Assembly: GCA_963700045.1 (NCBI GenBank)
Contig: CAVOWK010000008.1
Coordinates: 62,001-126,000, forward strand
Length of the DNA: 64,000 nucleotides
Direction of reading: 5' to 3'
Source: RPQJ01 sp963700045
GTDB lineage: Bacteria; Pseudomonadota; Gammaproteobacteria; Steroidobacterales; Steroidobacteraceae
Part shown: positions 28,036 to 36,704 of the stretch, one piece after another
Numbering within the stretch: the first letter of the stretch is position 1
Layout of the letters: each line of letters opens with the position of its first letter
The notes under the pieces: model-generated
Database searches by the model: none
Seen by the model: only the letters and a program-made list of their open reading frames with translations
What the model was told of the DNA's origin: nothing
Made by a program: the position numbers and the translations under genes

Positions 28036-29409
28036 ATGACGTCCAGCCCGCCCGACCGCCCCCTGCATCCGCTCGCCGAACGCGACCTGCGCGTCGTCTG
28101 GCACCCCTGCACGCAGATGAAGGACCACGAGTGGTTGCCGCTGACCCCGATCGAGCGGGGCGAAGGGGTCTGGCTCTATGGCTACGACGGCCGGCGCTAC
28201 CTCGATGCCATCAGCTCCTGGTGGGTCAACCTGTTCGGCCACGCCAACCCTCGCATCAACGCGGCCATCACCGCCCAGCTCGGCAAACTCGAGCACGTGA
28301 TCCTGGCGGGATTCACCCACGAGCCTGCGGTGCAGCTGGCCGAACGGCTCACCCGCCTCGCACCGCCCGGCCTGACGCGTTGCTTCTACGCGGACAATGG
28401 CTCGAGCGCGATCGAAGTCGCGCTCAAGATGAGCTTTCACTACTGGCGCAACCAGGGCCGGTCGCGCAAGCAGCGCTTCATCACCCTGTCGAACAGCTAC
28501 CACGGCGAGACGCTCGGTGCGCTGGCCGTTGGCCACGTCGATCTGTACCGCGAGATCTACCAGCCGCTGCTGATGGAGGTGATGATCGCGCCCTCGCCCG
28601 ACGCCTATGCGCGCGAAGCGGGCGAGACCGCCGAGGACTGCGCGCGCCGTGCCATCGCCGGGATGGACGAGCTGCTGGCGCAACATGCAGACGAAACGTG
28701 CGCGGTGATCGTCGAACCGCTGGTGCAATGCGCGGCCGGCATGCGGATGCATGCGCCGCTGTACCTGCGACTGCTGCGCGAAACCTGCGACCGGCACGGC
28801 GTGCACCTGATCGCCGACGAAATCGCGGTCGGCTTCGGCCGCACCGGCACGCTGTTCGCCTGCGAGCAGGCCGGCATCACGCCGGATTTCATCTGCCTGT
28901 CGAAGGGACTCACCGGTGGCTACCTGCCGCTCTCGGCGGTGCTGACCAACGAGAACGTCTACGGCGCCTTCTACGACGAATACGCGGGGCAACGCGCCTT
29001 CCTGCATTCGCACAGCTACACCGGCAACGCGCTCGCCTGCTCGGCGGCGCTCGCCACGCTCGACATTTTCGCCAGCGACGGCGTGATCGAGCGCAATCGC
29101 GCCCTCGCCGCCCATCTCGGCCGCCGGGCCTGCGAACTGCTCGGTGAACTGGAGCACGTGGCCGAAGTCCGCCAGTGCGGCATGATCGTCGCAGCCGAAC
29201 TCGCCCGCGGCGCCGACCGCAACAGTCCGTTCGACTGGCGTGAGCGCCGCGGCTTGCGCGTCTACCGCCACGGCCTCGAGCACGAGGCGCTGCTGCGTCC
29301 GATCGGCAATGTCGTCTACTTCATGCCTCCGTACGTGATCACTCCCGGCGAAATCGACGCGCTGGTGCTCACGGCCCGGGACGGCATCGTGGCGGCCACA
29401 TGCGATTGA
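28036..29409 (+). CDS. bioA: Adenosylmethionine-8-amino-7-oxononanoate aminotransferase
   Basis: PLP enzyme of biotin synthesis, using SAM as amino donor. LRVVWHPCTQMKDHEWLPL (about 18-36) is specific to BioA, as is GSSAIEVALKMSFHYWRNQG (about 118-137). The PLP motif LIADEIAVGFGRTG (about 256-269) and the lysine in LSKGLTGGYLPLSAVLT (about 285) are present. 457 residues, slightly long. No other bio genes are visible here. It overlaps rsmE by 10 nt, implying coupled translation. Confidence 0.95.
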   Translation: MTSSPPDRPLHPLAERDLRVVWHPCTQMKDHEWLPLTPIERGEGVWLYGYDGRRYLDAISSWWVNLFGHANPRINAAITAQLGKLEHVILAGFTHEPAVQLAERLTRLAPPGLTRCFYADNGSSAIEVALKMSFHYWRNQGRSRKQRFITLSNSYHGETLGALAVGHVDLYREIYQPLLMEVMIAPSPDAYAREAGETAEDCARRAIAGMDELLAQHADETCAVIVEPLVQCAAGMRMHAPLYLRLLRETCDRHGVHLIADEIAVGFGRTGTLFACEQAGITPDFICLSKGLTGGYLPLSAVLTNENVYGAFYDEYAGQRAFLHSHSYTGNALACSAALATLDIFASDGVIERNRALAAHLGRRACELLGELEHVAEVRQCGMIVAAELARGADRNSPFDWRERRGLRVYRHGLEHEALLRPIGNVVYFMPPYVITPGEIDALVLTARDGIVAATCD

Positions 29410-30134
29410 CGCGCGTCTTCGTCGATTCGCCGCTGACGCCCGATGCAGACGTGCGCCTGCCCGATGCGGCGGCCAACCACGTCGGCCGCGTGCTGCGGCT
29501 GCGTGCAGGTGCGGCGATCGTGGCGTTCGACGGCAGCGGCAACGACTACCGCTGTGAAATCCTCGCGGTCAAAGGCGATGAAGTGCGCGTACGCGTGGGG
29601 CCGCGTTCGACGGGACTGCCCGAATCGCCCCTGCGTATCACGCTGGTGCAGGCCGTCTCGCGCGGCGAACGCATGGACTGGACGCTGCAGAAGGCGACCG
29701 AACTCGGCGTGCGCACGATCATTCCGGTGCTCTCCGCGCGCAGCGTCGTGCGCCTCGACGACAGCCAGGCGGAGAAGAAGCTGCGGCACTGGCAGGCCAT
29801 CGTCGCGGGGGCCTGCGAGCAGTGCGGGCGCAGCGTCGTGCCGGAAATCCGCCAGCCCCAGGAACTGTCGCGATACCTGGCGTCGTCCACCCGCGAAGGA
29901 CAGCGTTTCGTATTGAGCCCGACCGGGCCCGCCTCGCTGGCCGGCCTGACCAGCGTGGGCGCGCGCGTCGAACTGCTGATCGGGCCGGAGGGCGGACTCG
30001 ACGACGCCGAACTCGAACGCGCGGCCGCGTCGGGTTACGCGCCTGTTCGGCTCGGCCCCCGTGTGCTGCGCACGGAAACGGCAGGCATCGTCGCATTGAC
30101 GGTGCTGCAGGCGACGTGGGGCGATCTGGTCTAG
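29400..30134 (+). CDS. rsmE: 16S rRNA (uracil(1498)-N3)-methyltransferase
   Basis: SPOUT-class methyltransferase that modifies U1498 of 16S rRNA. The N-terminal PUA-like part begins MRLTRVFVDSPL, with NHVGRVLRLRAGAAIVAFDG. The trefoil-knot SAM site is ELLIGPEGGLDDAELE (about 190) and LGPRVLRTETAGIVAL (about 218-233). 244 residues is normal. It overlaps the end of bioA. Downstream is a 308-bp convergent gap holding a very long palindrome. Confidence 0.95.
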   Translation: MRLTRVFVDSPLTPDADVRLPDAAANHVGRVLRLRAGAAIVAFDGSGNDYRCEILAVKGDEVRVRVGPRSTGLPESPLRITLVQAVSRGERMDWTLQKATELGVRTIIPVLSARSVVRLDDSQAEKKLRHWQAIVAGACEQCGRSVVPEIRQPQELSRYLASSTREGQRFVLSPTGPASLAGLTSVGARVELLIGPEGGLDDAELERAAASGYAPVRLGPRVLRTETAGIVALTVLQATWGDLV

Positions 30135-30205
30135 CAGACGCAAGCCGGGCTCAGCCGATTCGTGACACACGGCGTCCAGCTCATCCTGGTGCCGTCCCTG
30201 CGACC

Positions 30206-30444
30206 AGGGAAGCTCTGCACAGGTCTGCATGGGCGCGACCGAGTGCAATTTTCGTCGCGGGCGCGAAGCGAAGACGGAGTGGATGTCGATCCACGACCGA
30301 GGAGCGCCAAAGCCCGCGGCGAAAATCGCCCGGTCCCCAAGGGGTTACGCGCGTGAAGGCGCAGCACGTCGTTGCTCGCCTTGCCCATGGAACGACTATG
30401 GGGCGGCCGCTCGCGCCTCATGCAGACCTGTGCAGAGCTTCCCT
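30206..30444. repeat. 239-bp nested palindrome between convergent rsmE and chpC
   Basis: The outer arms at 30206-30231 and 30419-30444 are a perfect 26-bp inverted repeat (starting AGGGAAGCTCTGCACAGG). Inside lie a 15-bp inverted repeat with one mismatch (30248-30262 with 30312-30326, ATTTTCGTCGCGGGC), a tip hairpin GTGGAT-GTCG-ATCCAC (30279-30294) and a hairpin AAGGCG...CGCCTT (30356-30382). The right arm reaches into the chpC stop codon. The remaining 71 bp of the gap (30135-30205) show nothing else. Confidence 0.85.
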
Positions 30445-30943
30445 AGGCGCGGGTCTCTTCGGCGATCATGCCTTCGAGCTGCTCGAAGTCCGGAATGAGC
30501 GGCGCCTCGTTGACCATCTTCACCTGCCCGATCACGGGCATGCGTTCGCCGAAGCTGCGCGAGTCGTCGGCATGGACGACGTCCGACGTCAGCCGCACGA
30601 GTTGTGGAAAGCCCTGCGTCAGCACGGCGAAATTGCCACCAGCCTGGTTCGTGATTCCCTGCATGACGACGATACGGGTGCGGCCGCTCGTGCGCGGCAA
30701 TGCCTTGCCGCAGGTGGCCTCGAAAGACACCAGCGGGACGCGACGGCCACCCCATGCGATCGTGCCGAGGTACCACGGCGGTGCCCCGTCCATCGGGGTG
30801 GGCGCCTGGTAGTTGATGACCTCGGTGACGCACGAGCGGGGCAGCAGCAGGCGATCGTCCGCCAGCGGCACCAGCAGGCAATAGATCTCGTGCTCGGCGC
30901 CAGCACTGCCGCTGCCGGTCATCGTCGATGTGCCGGATCCCAT
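30443..30943 (-). CDS. chpC: CheW-like protein of the Pil-Chp system (ChpC-like)
   Basis: A 166-residue CheW-domain scaffold, last gene of the pilus chemosensory operon. IYCLLVPLADDRLLLPRSCV (about 20-39), YLGTIAWGGRRVPLVSFEA (about 58-76) and the closing segment NEAPLIPDFEQLEGMIAEET fit ChpC. The ATG at 30943 is preceded by AGGAG at seven bases. It would couple a receptor to ChpA or modulate that coupling. The stop codon overlaps the arm of the large palindrome downstream. Confidence 0.82.
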   Translation of the reverse strand: MGSGTSTMTGSGSAGAEHEIYCLLVPLADDRLLLPRSCVTEVINYQAPTPMDGAPPWYLGTIAWGGRRVPLVSFEATCGKALPRTSGRTRIVVMQGITNQAGGNFAVLTQGFPQLVRLTSDVVHADDSRSFGERMPVIGQVKMVNEAPLIPDFEQLEGMIAEETRA

Positions 30944-30974
30944 GCTCACGCTCCTGTCCCCGTCTGCGGCCCCT

Positions 30975-33900
30975 TCACGGCAGCCTCCGTCGCGCGAGCA
31001 CGAGTGGCTCGATCGCGTCCAGCAACTGGCTTTCCTGGTACGGTTTGCCGAGGTAATCGTCCACACCCAGTTCGATCGCCCGGGCACGGTGCTTGTCGCC
31101 TACTCGCGACGTGATCATGATGATCGGGACGTCGGCGAGCCGCGCATCGCTGCGCACGTGCGCTGCGACCTCGTAGCCGTCCATGCGCGGCATTTCGATG
31201 TCGAGCAGGATCACGTCGGGCACGTGCTCCTGCAGCAGGGACAGCGCTTCCACGCCGTCCTTCGCGGTGAGCACGCGCATGCCATTGCGCTCGAGCAGGC
31301 GCTGCGTGACGCGACGCACCGTGATCGAATCGTCGACCACCATCGCGAAAATGCGGTCGTCGTGCACCGAGCGCGCGGAGTCGGCCGAGCGGGCTCGCCA
31401 CTCGGAACGGACCAGCGTGCCCATGTCGAGGATGACGACGATGCGGCCGTCGCCGAGGATAGTCGCGCCGGAAATGCCACGGATACCCGCGATCTGCGGC
31501 CCGACGGGCTTGACGACGATTTCGCGGCTGCCGATCAGTTCGTCCAGCACCAGCGCCGTCGAATGCTCGCCGGCGCGCACCAGGATGACGGGCAGCGCCA
31601 CATCGGTCTCCGGGAGGATCGAGGGCCCGCTGCCGACGAACACGCCCAGGTGCTGGAACCGGTACGGGTGGCCGCCGTAATCGAACGTGGCCGGCTCCTC
31701 GTCCAGGTGGCGCTGAATTTCGCTGCGCGTAAGGCGTGCAACGCCTTCGACCGTGGCCATCGGCAGCGCGAACAGTTCGTCATGAGCCCGCACGATCAGC
31801 GCCTGCGTGATTGCGAGCGTGAATGGCAAGCGGATCGTGAAGCGAGCCCCCGCGCCGCGCTTCGATTCGATGAACAGCGCACCGCCGAGCTTCTTGATCT
31901 CGGTGGCGACGACGTCCATGCCGACCCCGCGGCCAGCCTGTTGCGTCAGGCGATCTGCCGTGCTGAATCCAGGCTCGAGGATCAGCTGCAGCGACTCCTC
32001 GTCGGTGAGATCCATGCCGGGCTGCAGCAGGCCCATCTGCCGCGCCTTCGCATGGATGGCCGCGACATTGAGGCCGGCGCCGTCGTCCTCGACGGTGATC
32101 ACCACCTCGGCACCCTCGCGCTGCACCTTCAGCGTGACGTGACCCGTCTCGGGCTTGCCGACGGCGACCCGCTCCGCCGGTGATTCGAGGCCGTGGACCA
32201 CCGCATTGCGCAGCATGTGCTCGAACGGCGGCAGCATGCGCTCGAGCACCTGCCGGTCGAGCTCGCCGGACGCGCCTTCCACGATCAGCTCGGCCTTCTT
32301 GCCCGCTTCGGTCGCGGCCTGCCGCAGCAGTCGGGTGAGACGATGCACGTGCCGCTGGAACGGCACCATGCGCGTGCGCATCAGCCCGTTCTGGACTTCG
32401 GTGACGACGCGACCCTGCTGCTGCAGCAGGTTCTGCGTGTCCCGGTTGAGCTGGGCAAGCAGCCCCTCGATGCTGGCGACGTCACTGACGGACTCGGCCA
32501 GGGCGCGCGAGAGCTGCTGAATGTTCGAATACCGATCGAGTTCGAGCGGGTCGAAATCGGTGCGCTGCACCTGGTCGTCCGTCTGGTGCTTGTGCAGGAT
32601 CTGCGCCTCGGTCTCCATCTCGAGCTTGCGCAGCTGTTCGCGCAGTCGTGTGACCGTGCGGTCGAGCTCGGCGAGGTTGAACTCGATCGAGGTCATCTGC
32701 TGCTCGATGCGCGCGCGGAAGATGCTCACTTCGCCCGCATTGTTCAGCAGGTCGTCGAGCAGGTCCGCGTCGACACGCGCCAGTTCGCCGCGCTCCGCCG
32801 GCGCGACGGGCTCGCGCCCCGGCAACACCGGCGTGTGCGCCGTTGCAGCGACCTCGTACGTGGCCGGCAACTGCGACGGGGTCGGCACCACGAAACGCGC
32901 AGGTGCGACAGGCGCTGCGACTGCGGCAGCCACTGCCGGCAGCTCGGCCGGCAGCTCGGCCGGTTGCGCGCGCTCGATGGCAGCGGTCGGCTCTGCCATC
33001 GGCGGCTCGCTTTCTGCGGCAACCACCGGGGCCGCTGCAGGCGGTTCGACCGCCTCCGCGACAACGAACGGCTCCGCGGGCGCCTCGATGGCGGGCGCGG
33101 CCGGAATCGGCTCGACCAGCGGCGTCTCGAGCACGATCGCTTCGACCGGCACCTCGGCTGCCGCTTCGGGTTCGACTGCGACGTATTCGATGGCCGCGGG
33201 CGTCCCGATTGCGACTTCGATGAGCTCGGCCGGCGGCGTGATCGGCGCGGCCGCCGGCGCCGGCTCCACGGGTGCGACAGTCGCTGGCACCGCTGCCAGC
33301 GCCCGGATCTGCAGGATGAGATCCCGGGCCGACGGCAGGCGCTGGCCCGAGTTGGCCATCTCGCGCATCCGGTGCAACTCGTCGAGCGAACTTTGCAGCA
33401 CGTCAAACGCAGCGGCATCGGCCGTCGACGCGCCCGCTTCGATCGCGGCCAGGAACGATTCGACCTCGTGACTCAGGTCGCCCATGGCGCGGATGCCCGC
33501 CATGCGGGCGCCGCCCTTGAGCGTGTGCAGCAGTCGCTTGAACTCGGTGACCTGCGCGTAGTCCGCTCGATCGGCCCGCCAGCGTCCGAACGCGGCCTCG
33601 GATTGTTCGAGCAGCTCGGTCGCTTCCTCGCCAAAGATCGCCGCGATGTCCGCGTCGAAGTCCTCGCCAAAGCCGGGCTCGTCGTCCTCCGGCACTGGCA
33701 GGTTGACCGGCGGCGCGGGCGGTTCGGCCGGCGCGACTGGCGCCAGATCCAGCCTCGCGGCCAACGCTTCGTGCGGAGCCGTGTGGTCGATGTCCGGTTC
33801 GTACGAACGCAGCGCGTCGTCGGTCATTTGCGGCAGCGCCGGGTCCGTAAGCTCCTCGGCCGACATTGCCGCGGCATCGTCGATGATCACGGACAGGTCC

Positions 33901-36686
33901 GGCGCGGCCGGCATGCCCGGCTGCCAGGACTGCGCGAGCGTTCGTTCCGCAGCATCGGCAAGCCGCGCGAGCTCCGCGTCGAGCTGCAGGTCCAGCGCCA
34001 GCCAACCTGCCGTCAGGCGCGTCTGCTCGGGGAAGAAACCCGTGTTCTCATCGACGTGCTCGGACACTGTCTCGAGCAACCGCACGGTCTCGTGCAGCAA
34101 CTCGAGCGCGTCACTGCTCATGCCGTGGCCGTTGTCGAAGAGCTTGCGGACGTAATGCTCCATCGGCTCGGCGACCTTGATGCCCTGGCGCGCACCCGCC
34201 GTCTTGGCGATGCCGCTGAGCGTATGGCAGGCGCGATAGAGCGCTTCCGTAACCAGGTGCGGCGCGACGCCGCGGGCGCAACGCTCGAGGAACTGGCGCA
34301 CGACCAGGATATGGCCGGCGGTTTCCTTGCGGAAAATTTCGCGCAGCACCGGATCCATGACCGCCTCTTCCAGCGGAGCTGCCGCAGTCGCGGCCTCTCG
34401 CTCTTCCGCAGCGGTCGGCGCTGGCGGGGGCGCAGGCACTGCGGTAGCCGGCAGCGCCGGCCCTTCCCGGCCCGACAGCGCGTCGGCTCGCGTCATGATC
34501 GCGGCGATGTCGATACTGGCCAATTCACCGCCGTCGATCTCGTCGATGAGCTGCGGCATGGCCGCGACCGCGTCGCGCACGATGGACACGATGTCCGGCG
34601 AACGCAGCAGCGTCTGGCTGATCACGCGATTCAGCAGCGACTCGATGCTCCAGGAGAACTCGCTGATCCGTTGCGCGCCGACCATGCGCCCGCTGCCCTT
34701 CAGCGTGTGGAAAGCGCGACGCAGGTCGCGCAGGGCTGCGGCGTCCTGCGGGTTCTGTTCCCACTGCGGGTACAGCACGGCGAGTCGCGACGCGTTCTCG
34801 CGCGCCTCCTCCACGAACAGCTGCAGGAATTCCGGGTCGGTGCTCGTGACCGCGACCGGCGCAGGCAATGATGGCCGGGCTGCCGCAGCGGGCGCAGGGG
34901 CTGCGGTCGCCGTGGCAGGCGCAGCAACCTGTTCGTCCACGGGCTTCGTCTCGCGCAGCGGAATCACGCGCGCAAGCGAGGGTTCCAGCTCGGCAAGACG
35001 CGCTTCGGCAGCATCGAGCATCTGCCACTGGTCGGCACGCCCGGCCTGCAGCGTTTCCATGTAGTACTCGACGGCAACCACCGCATCGGCCAGCCGCTCG
35101 AGGCGGGGCGGGCTCAGCGACTGCTCGTCGGGACGCACGATCGTGCCCAGCGCGCGACCGACTCGTTCCATCACTTCGACCGCACGCTGCCTGCCCAGCA
35201 TCAGCAGTCCAGCCGTGATCCCGCGCACGAGCTGCGGCACCTGGTCGAGTCCCTGCGCCTCGGCGGGCGCCGACAGGGAATGCGTCACCGCCTCCTTGAT
35301 CCGCGCCATGTTGACGATGCATTCGCGCAGCACGGCTTCCTGCACGAGGCGGAACTCCTCGTCCGTCGGCTCGCCCGGCGAATCGCCGGACGCGGCTTCG
35401 GGCAGGATCAACCGCACGAGTTGCGCGTCGAGGCTGTCTTCGACGGCAATCAGGGCCGCCGCGATGCTGAGCAGCGCCGTGTCGTCCGGCGGAATGCGGC
35501 GTTCGACGATCGCCTTCAGCGAATCGAGTTCGCCCTCGACGCGCGCGCGCAGCGCTCCCAGCCCGAGCACGCCGAGCGTGTCGCTGATCTTGCGCAGCAT
35601 CTCGAGCTGCGGCTGCAGGTCGTCCACGTGCGTGGCGCCCTTGCGGACGAAGATGTCGAGGACATCCTTGACGCGTGTCAGGTCCTCGCGGATGGCAGCG
35701 GCAACGGTGCGCATCAGCCGCACGCTCGGTGCAGACAGCGCTTCCGCTGCGTCCGTCGCGACCACATCGGCGGCGGCCACCATGTCGTGCAGACCGAACG
35801 ACTCGCGCACCGCTGCGACGCGCTCGCCGGCCTCGGTGCTTTGCGCGACGTAGTACAGCAGGTTATTGAGCACTTCGGCCGGCGGCGCAGCGGCGTAGCG
35901 CTGCTCGCCTTCCTGCAGGCGCTTCAGCTCGCGGTCGACGTGACCGAGCACGCGCTTGACCGACACGTTCGGCTCGACACCGCCGGCCTGCAGCGCTTCG
36001 AGCAGTGCACCGACGACCCACCACAGCTGGAACAGCGGTTGCGTCGAGGCCGCCTGCTCGAACTGCATGGCGATTTCAGACAGATGGTGCAGGTTCTCGG
36101 CCGTCTGTTCGCCACGAATCCAGCCGAGCAGGGCGATCTGGAAGCGCGGACGCAACCGCTTGGCGAGTTCCGCCACTTCACGGTCGCCGACGAACGGCGA
36201 CGACGGCCGCGGCTGTTCGTCCGAACGCAGGTTGAGCAGCAGCAAAGTGCCTTCGGACAGCAACGCACCGCCACGAACGGCGCGCAGGTCGTTGAGCAAC
36301 GGCAGCAGCACGAGCGGCAGGTCGCGCGCGCCGGTCGCGACGCGTTCCACGTACGACGGCAGCTGCTCCATCGCCCGGATCAACGCGTCGAGACCGTCCG
36401 AATCCGCCCTGCCCTCGCCGGAATGTGCGTCGACGTAGCGGGCCACGAATTCCATTTCCTCGGCCAGCAACGCACCGCCGTAGACCTCGGCGAGGCGCAG
36501 CGCGCCGCGGGCCAGGTGGATGTGCGCAGCGAAGCGATGCAGCGCGCCCCGGTCGTCGGGACGCTCGGCAAACGCCTCGAGCGCCACGCGCGCTTCATTG
36601 AGCTCCGACGCGATTTCGCGCGAGATCACCTGCAACGAGGCGTGGGCCTCGTCGACCGTGGCGAGCGGCAGCGGATCCTGGTTCAC
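30975..36686 (-). CDS. chpA: ChpA/PilL-type hybrid CheA histidine kinase with multiple Hpt domains
   Basis: The central kinase of type IV pilus chemosensing, 1,903 residues. The N-terminal PilL-like region has an Hpt-like helix bundle (HIHLARGALRLAEV, about 55). Canonical Hpt boxes follow: FHTLKGSGRM (about 657), CHTLSGIAKT (about 820) and LHTLKGGARM (about 1052). A Pro/Ala/Glu-rich linker (about 1130-1300) precedes the dimerisation domain. The ATPase has the N-box HMLRNAVVHGLE (about 1494), EDDGAGLN and GRGVGMDVV. A CheW domain (ELFALPMATVEGVARL) and a C-terminal receiver with VVDDS and LLDIEMPRMDG close the protein. Only three boxes look fully canonical, fewer than in the Pseudomonas protein as I recall it. 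Substrates are probably PilG and PilH. Confidence 0.94.
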   Translation of the reverse strand: MNQDPLPLATVDEAHASLQVISREIASELNEARVALEAFAERPDDRGALHRFAAHIHLARGALRLAEVYGGALLAEEMEFVARYVDAHSGEGRADSDGLDALIRAMEQLPSYVERVATGARDLPLVLLPLLNDLRAVRGGALLSEGTLLLLNLRSDEQPRPSSPFVGDREVAELAKRLRPRFQIALLGWIRGEQTAENLHHLSEIAMQFEQAASTQPLFQLWWVVGALLEALQAGGVEPNVSVKRVLGHVDRELKRLQEGEQRYAAAPPAEVLNNLLYYVAQSTEAGERVAAVRESFGLHDMVAAADVVATDAAEALSAPSVRLMRTVAAAIREDLTRVKDVLDIFVRKGATHVDDLQPQLEMLRKISDTLGVLGLGALRARVEGELDSLKAIVERRIPPDDTALLSIAAALIAVEDSLDAQLVRLILPEAASGDSPGEPTDEEFRLVQEAVLRECIVNMARIKEAVTHSLSAPAEAQGLDQVPQLVRGITAGLLMLGRQRAVEVMERVGRALGTIVRPDEQSLSPPRLERLADAVVAVEYYMETLQAGRADQWQMLDAAEARLAELEPSLARVIPLRETKPVDEQVAAPATATAAPAPAAAARPSLPAPVAVTSTDPEFLQLFVEEARENASRLAVLYPQWEQNPQDAAALRDLRRAFHTLKGSGRMVGAQRISEFSWSIESLLNRVISQTLLRSPDIVSIVRDAVAAMPQLIDEIDGGELASIDIAAIMTRADALSGREGPALPATAVPAPPPAPTAAEEREAATAAAPLEEAVMDPVLREIFRKETAGHILVVRQFLERCARGVAPHLVTEALYRACHTLSGIAKTAGARQGIKVAEPMEHYVRKLFDNGHGMSSDALELLHETVRLLETVSEHVDENTGFFPEQTRLTAGWLALDLQLDAELARLADAAERTLAQSWQPGMPAAPDLSVIIDDAAAMSAEELTDPALPQMTDDALRSYEPDIDHTAPHEALAARLDLAPVAPAEPPAPPVNLPVPEDDEPGFGEDFDADIAAIFGEEATELLEQSEAAFGRWRADRADYAQVTEFKRLLHTLKGGARMAGIRAMGDLSHEVESFLAAIEAGASTADAAAFDVLQSSLDELHRMREMANSGQRLPSARDLILQIRALAAVPATVAPVEPAPAAAPITPPAELIEVAIGTPAAIEYVAVEPEAAAEVPVEAIVLETPLVEPIPAAPAIEAPAEPFVVAEAVEPPAAAPVVAAESEPPMAEPTAAIERAQPAELPAELPAVAAAVAAPVAPARFVVPTPSQLPATYEVAATAHTPVLPGREPVAPAERGELARVDADLLDDLLNNAGEVSIFRARIEQQMTSIEFNLAELDRTVTRLREQLRKLEMETEAQILHKHQTDDQVQRTDFDPLELDRYSNIQQLSRALAESVSDVASIEGLLAQLNRDTQNLLQQQGRVVTEVQNGLMRTRMVPFQRHVHRLTRLLRQAATEAGKKAELIVEGASGELDRQVLERMLPPFEHMLRNAVVHGLESPAERVAVGKPETGHVTLKVQREGAEVVITVEDDGAGLNVAAIHAKARQMGLLQPGMDLTDEESLQLILEPGFSTADRLTQQAGRGVGMDVVATEIKKLGGALFIESKRGAGARFTIRLPFTLAITQALIVRAHDELFALPMATVEGVARLTRSEIQRHLDEEPATFDYGGHPYRFQHLGVFVGSGPSILPETDVALPVILVRAGEHSTALVLDELIGSREIVVKPVGPQIAGIRGISGATILGDGRIVVILDMGTLVRSEWRARSADSARSVHDDRIFAMVVDDSITVRRVTQRLLERNGMRVLTAKDGVEALSLLQEHVPDVILLDIEMPRMDGYEVAAHVRSDARLADVPIIMITSRVGDKHRARAIELGVDDYLGKPYQESQLLDAIEPLVLARRRLP

Positions 36687-36704
36687 GCTTGGCGGTCCGG
36701 TTGA

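Noticed and set aside
30131..30421. 96-codon minus-strand frame across the large palindrome
   Set aside because: Its sequence follows from the inverted repeat; composition is not protein-like.
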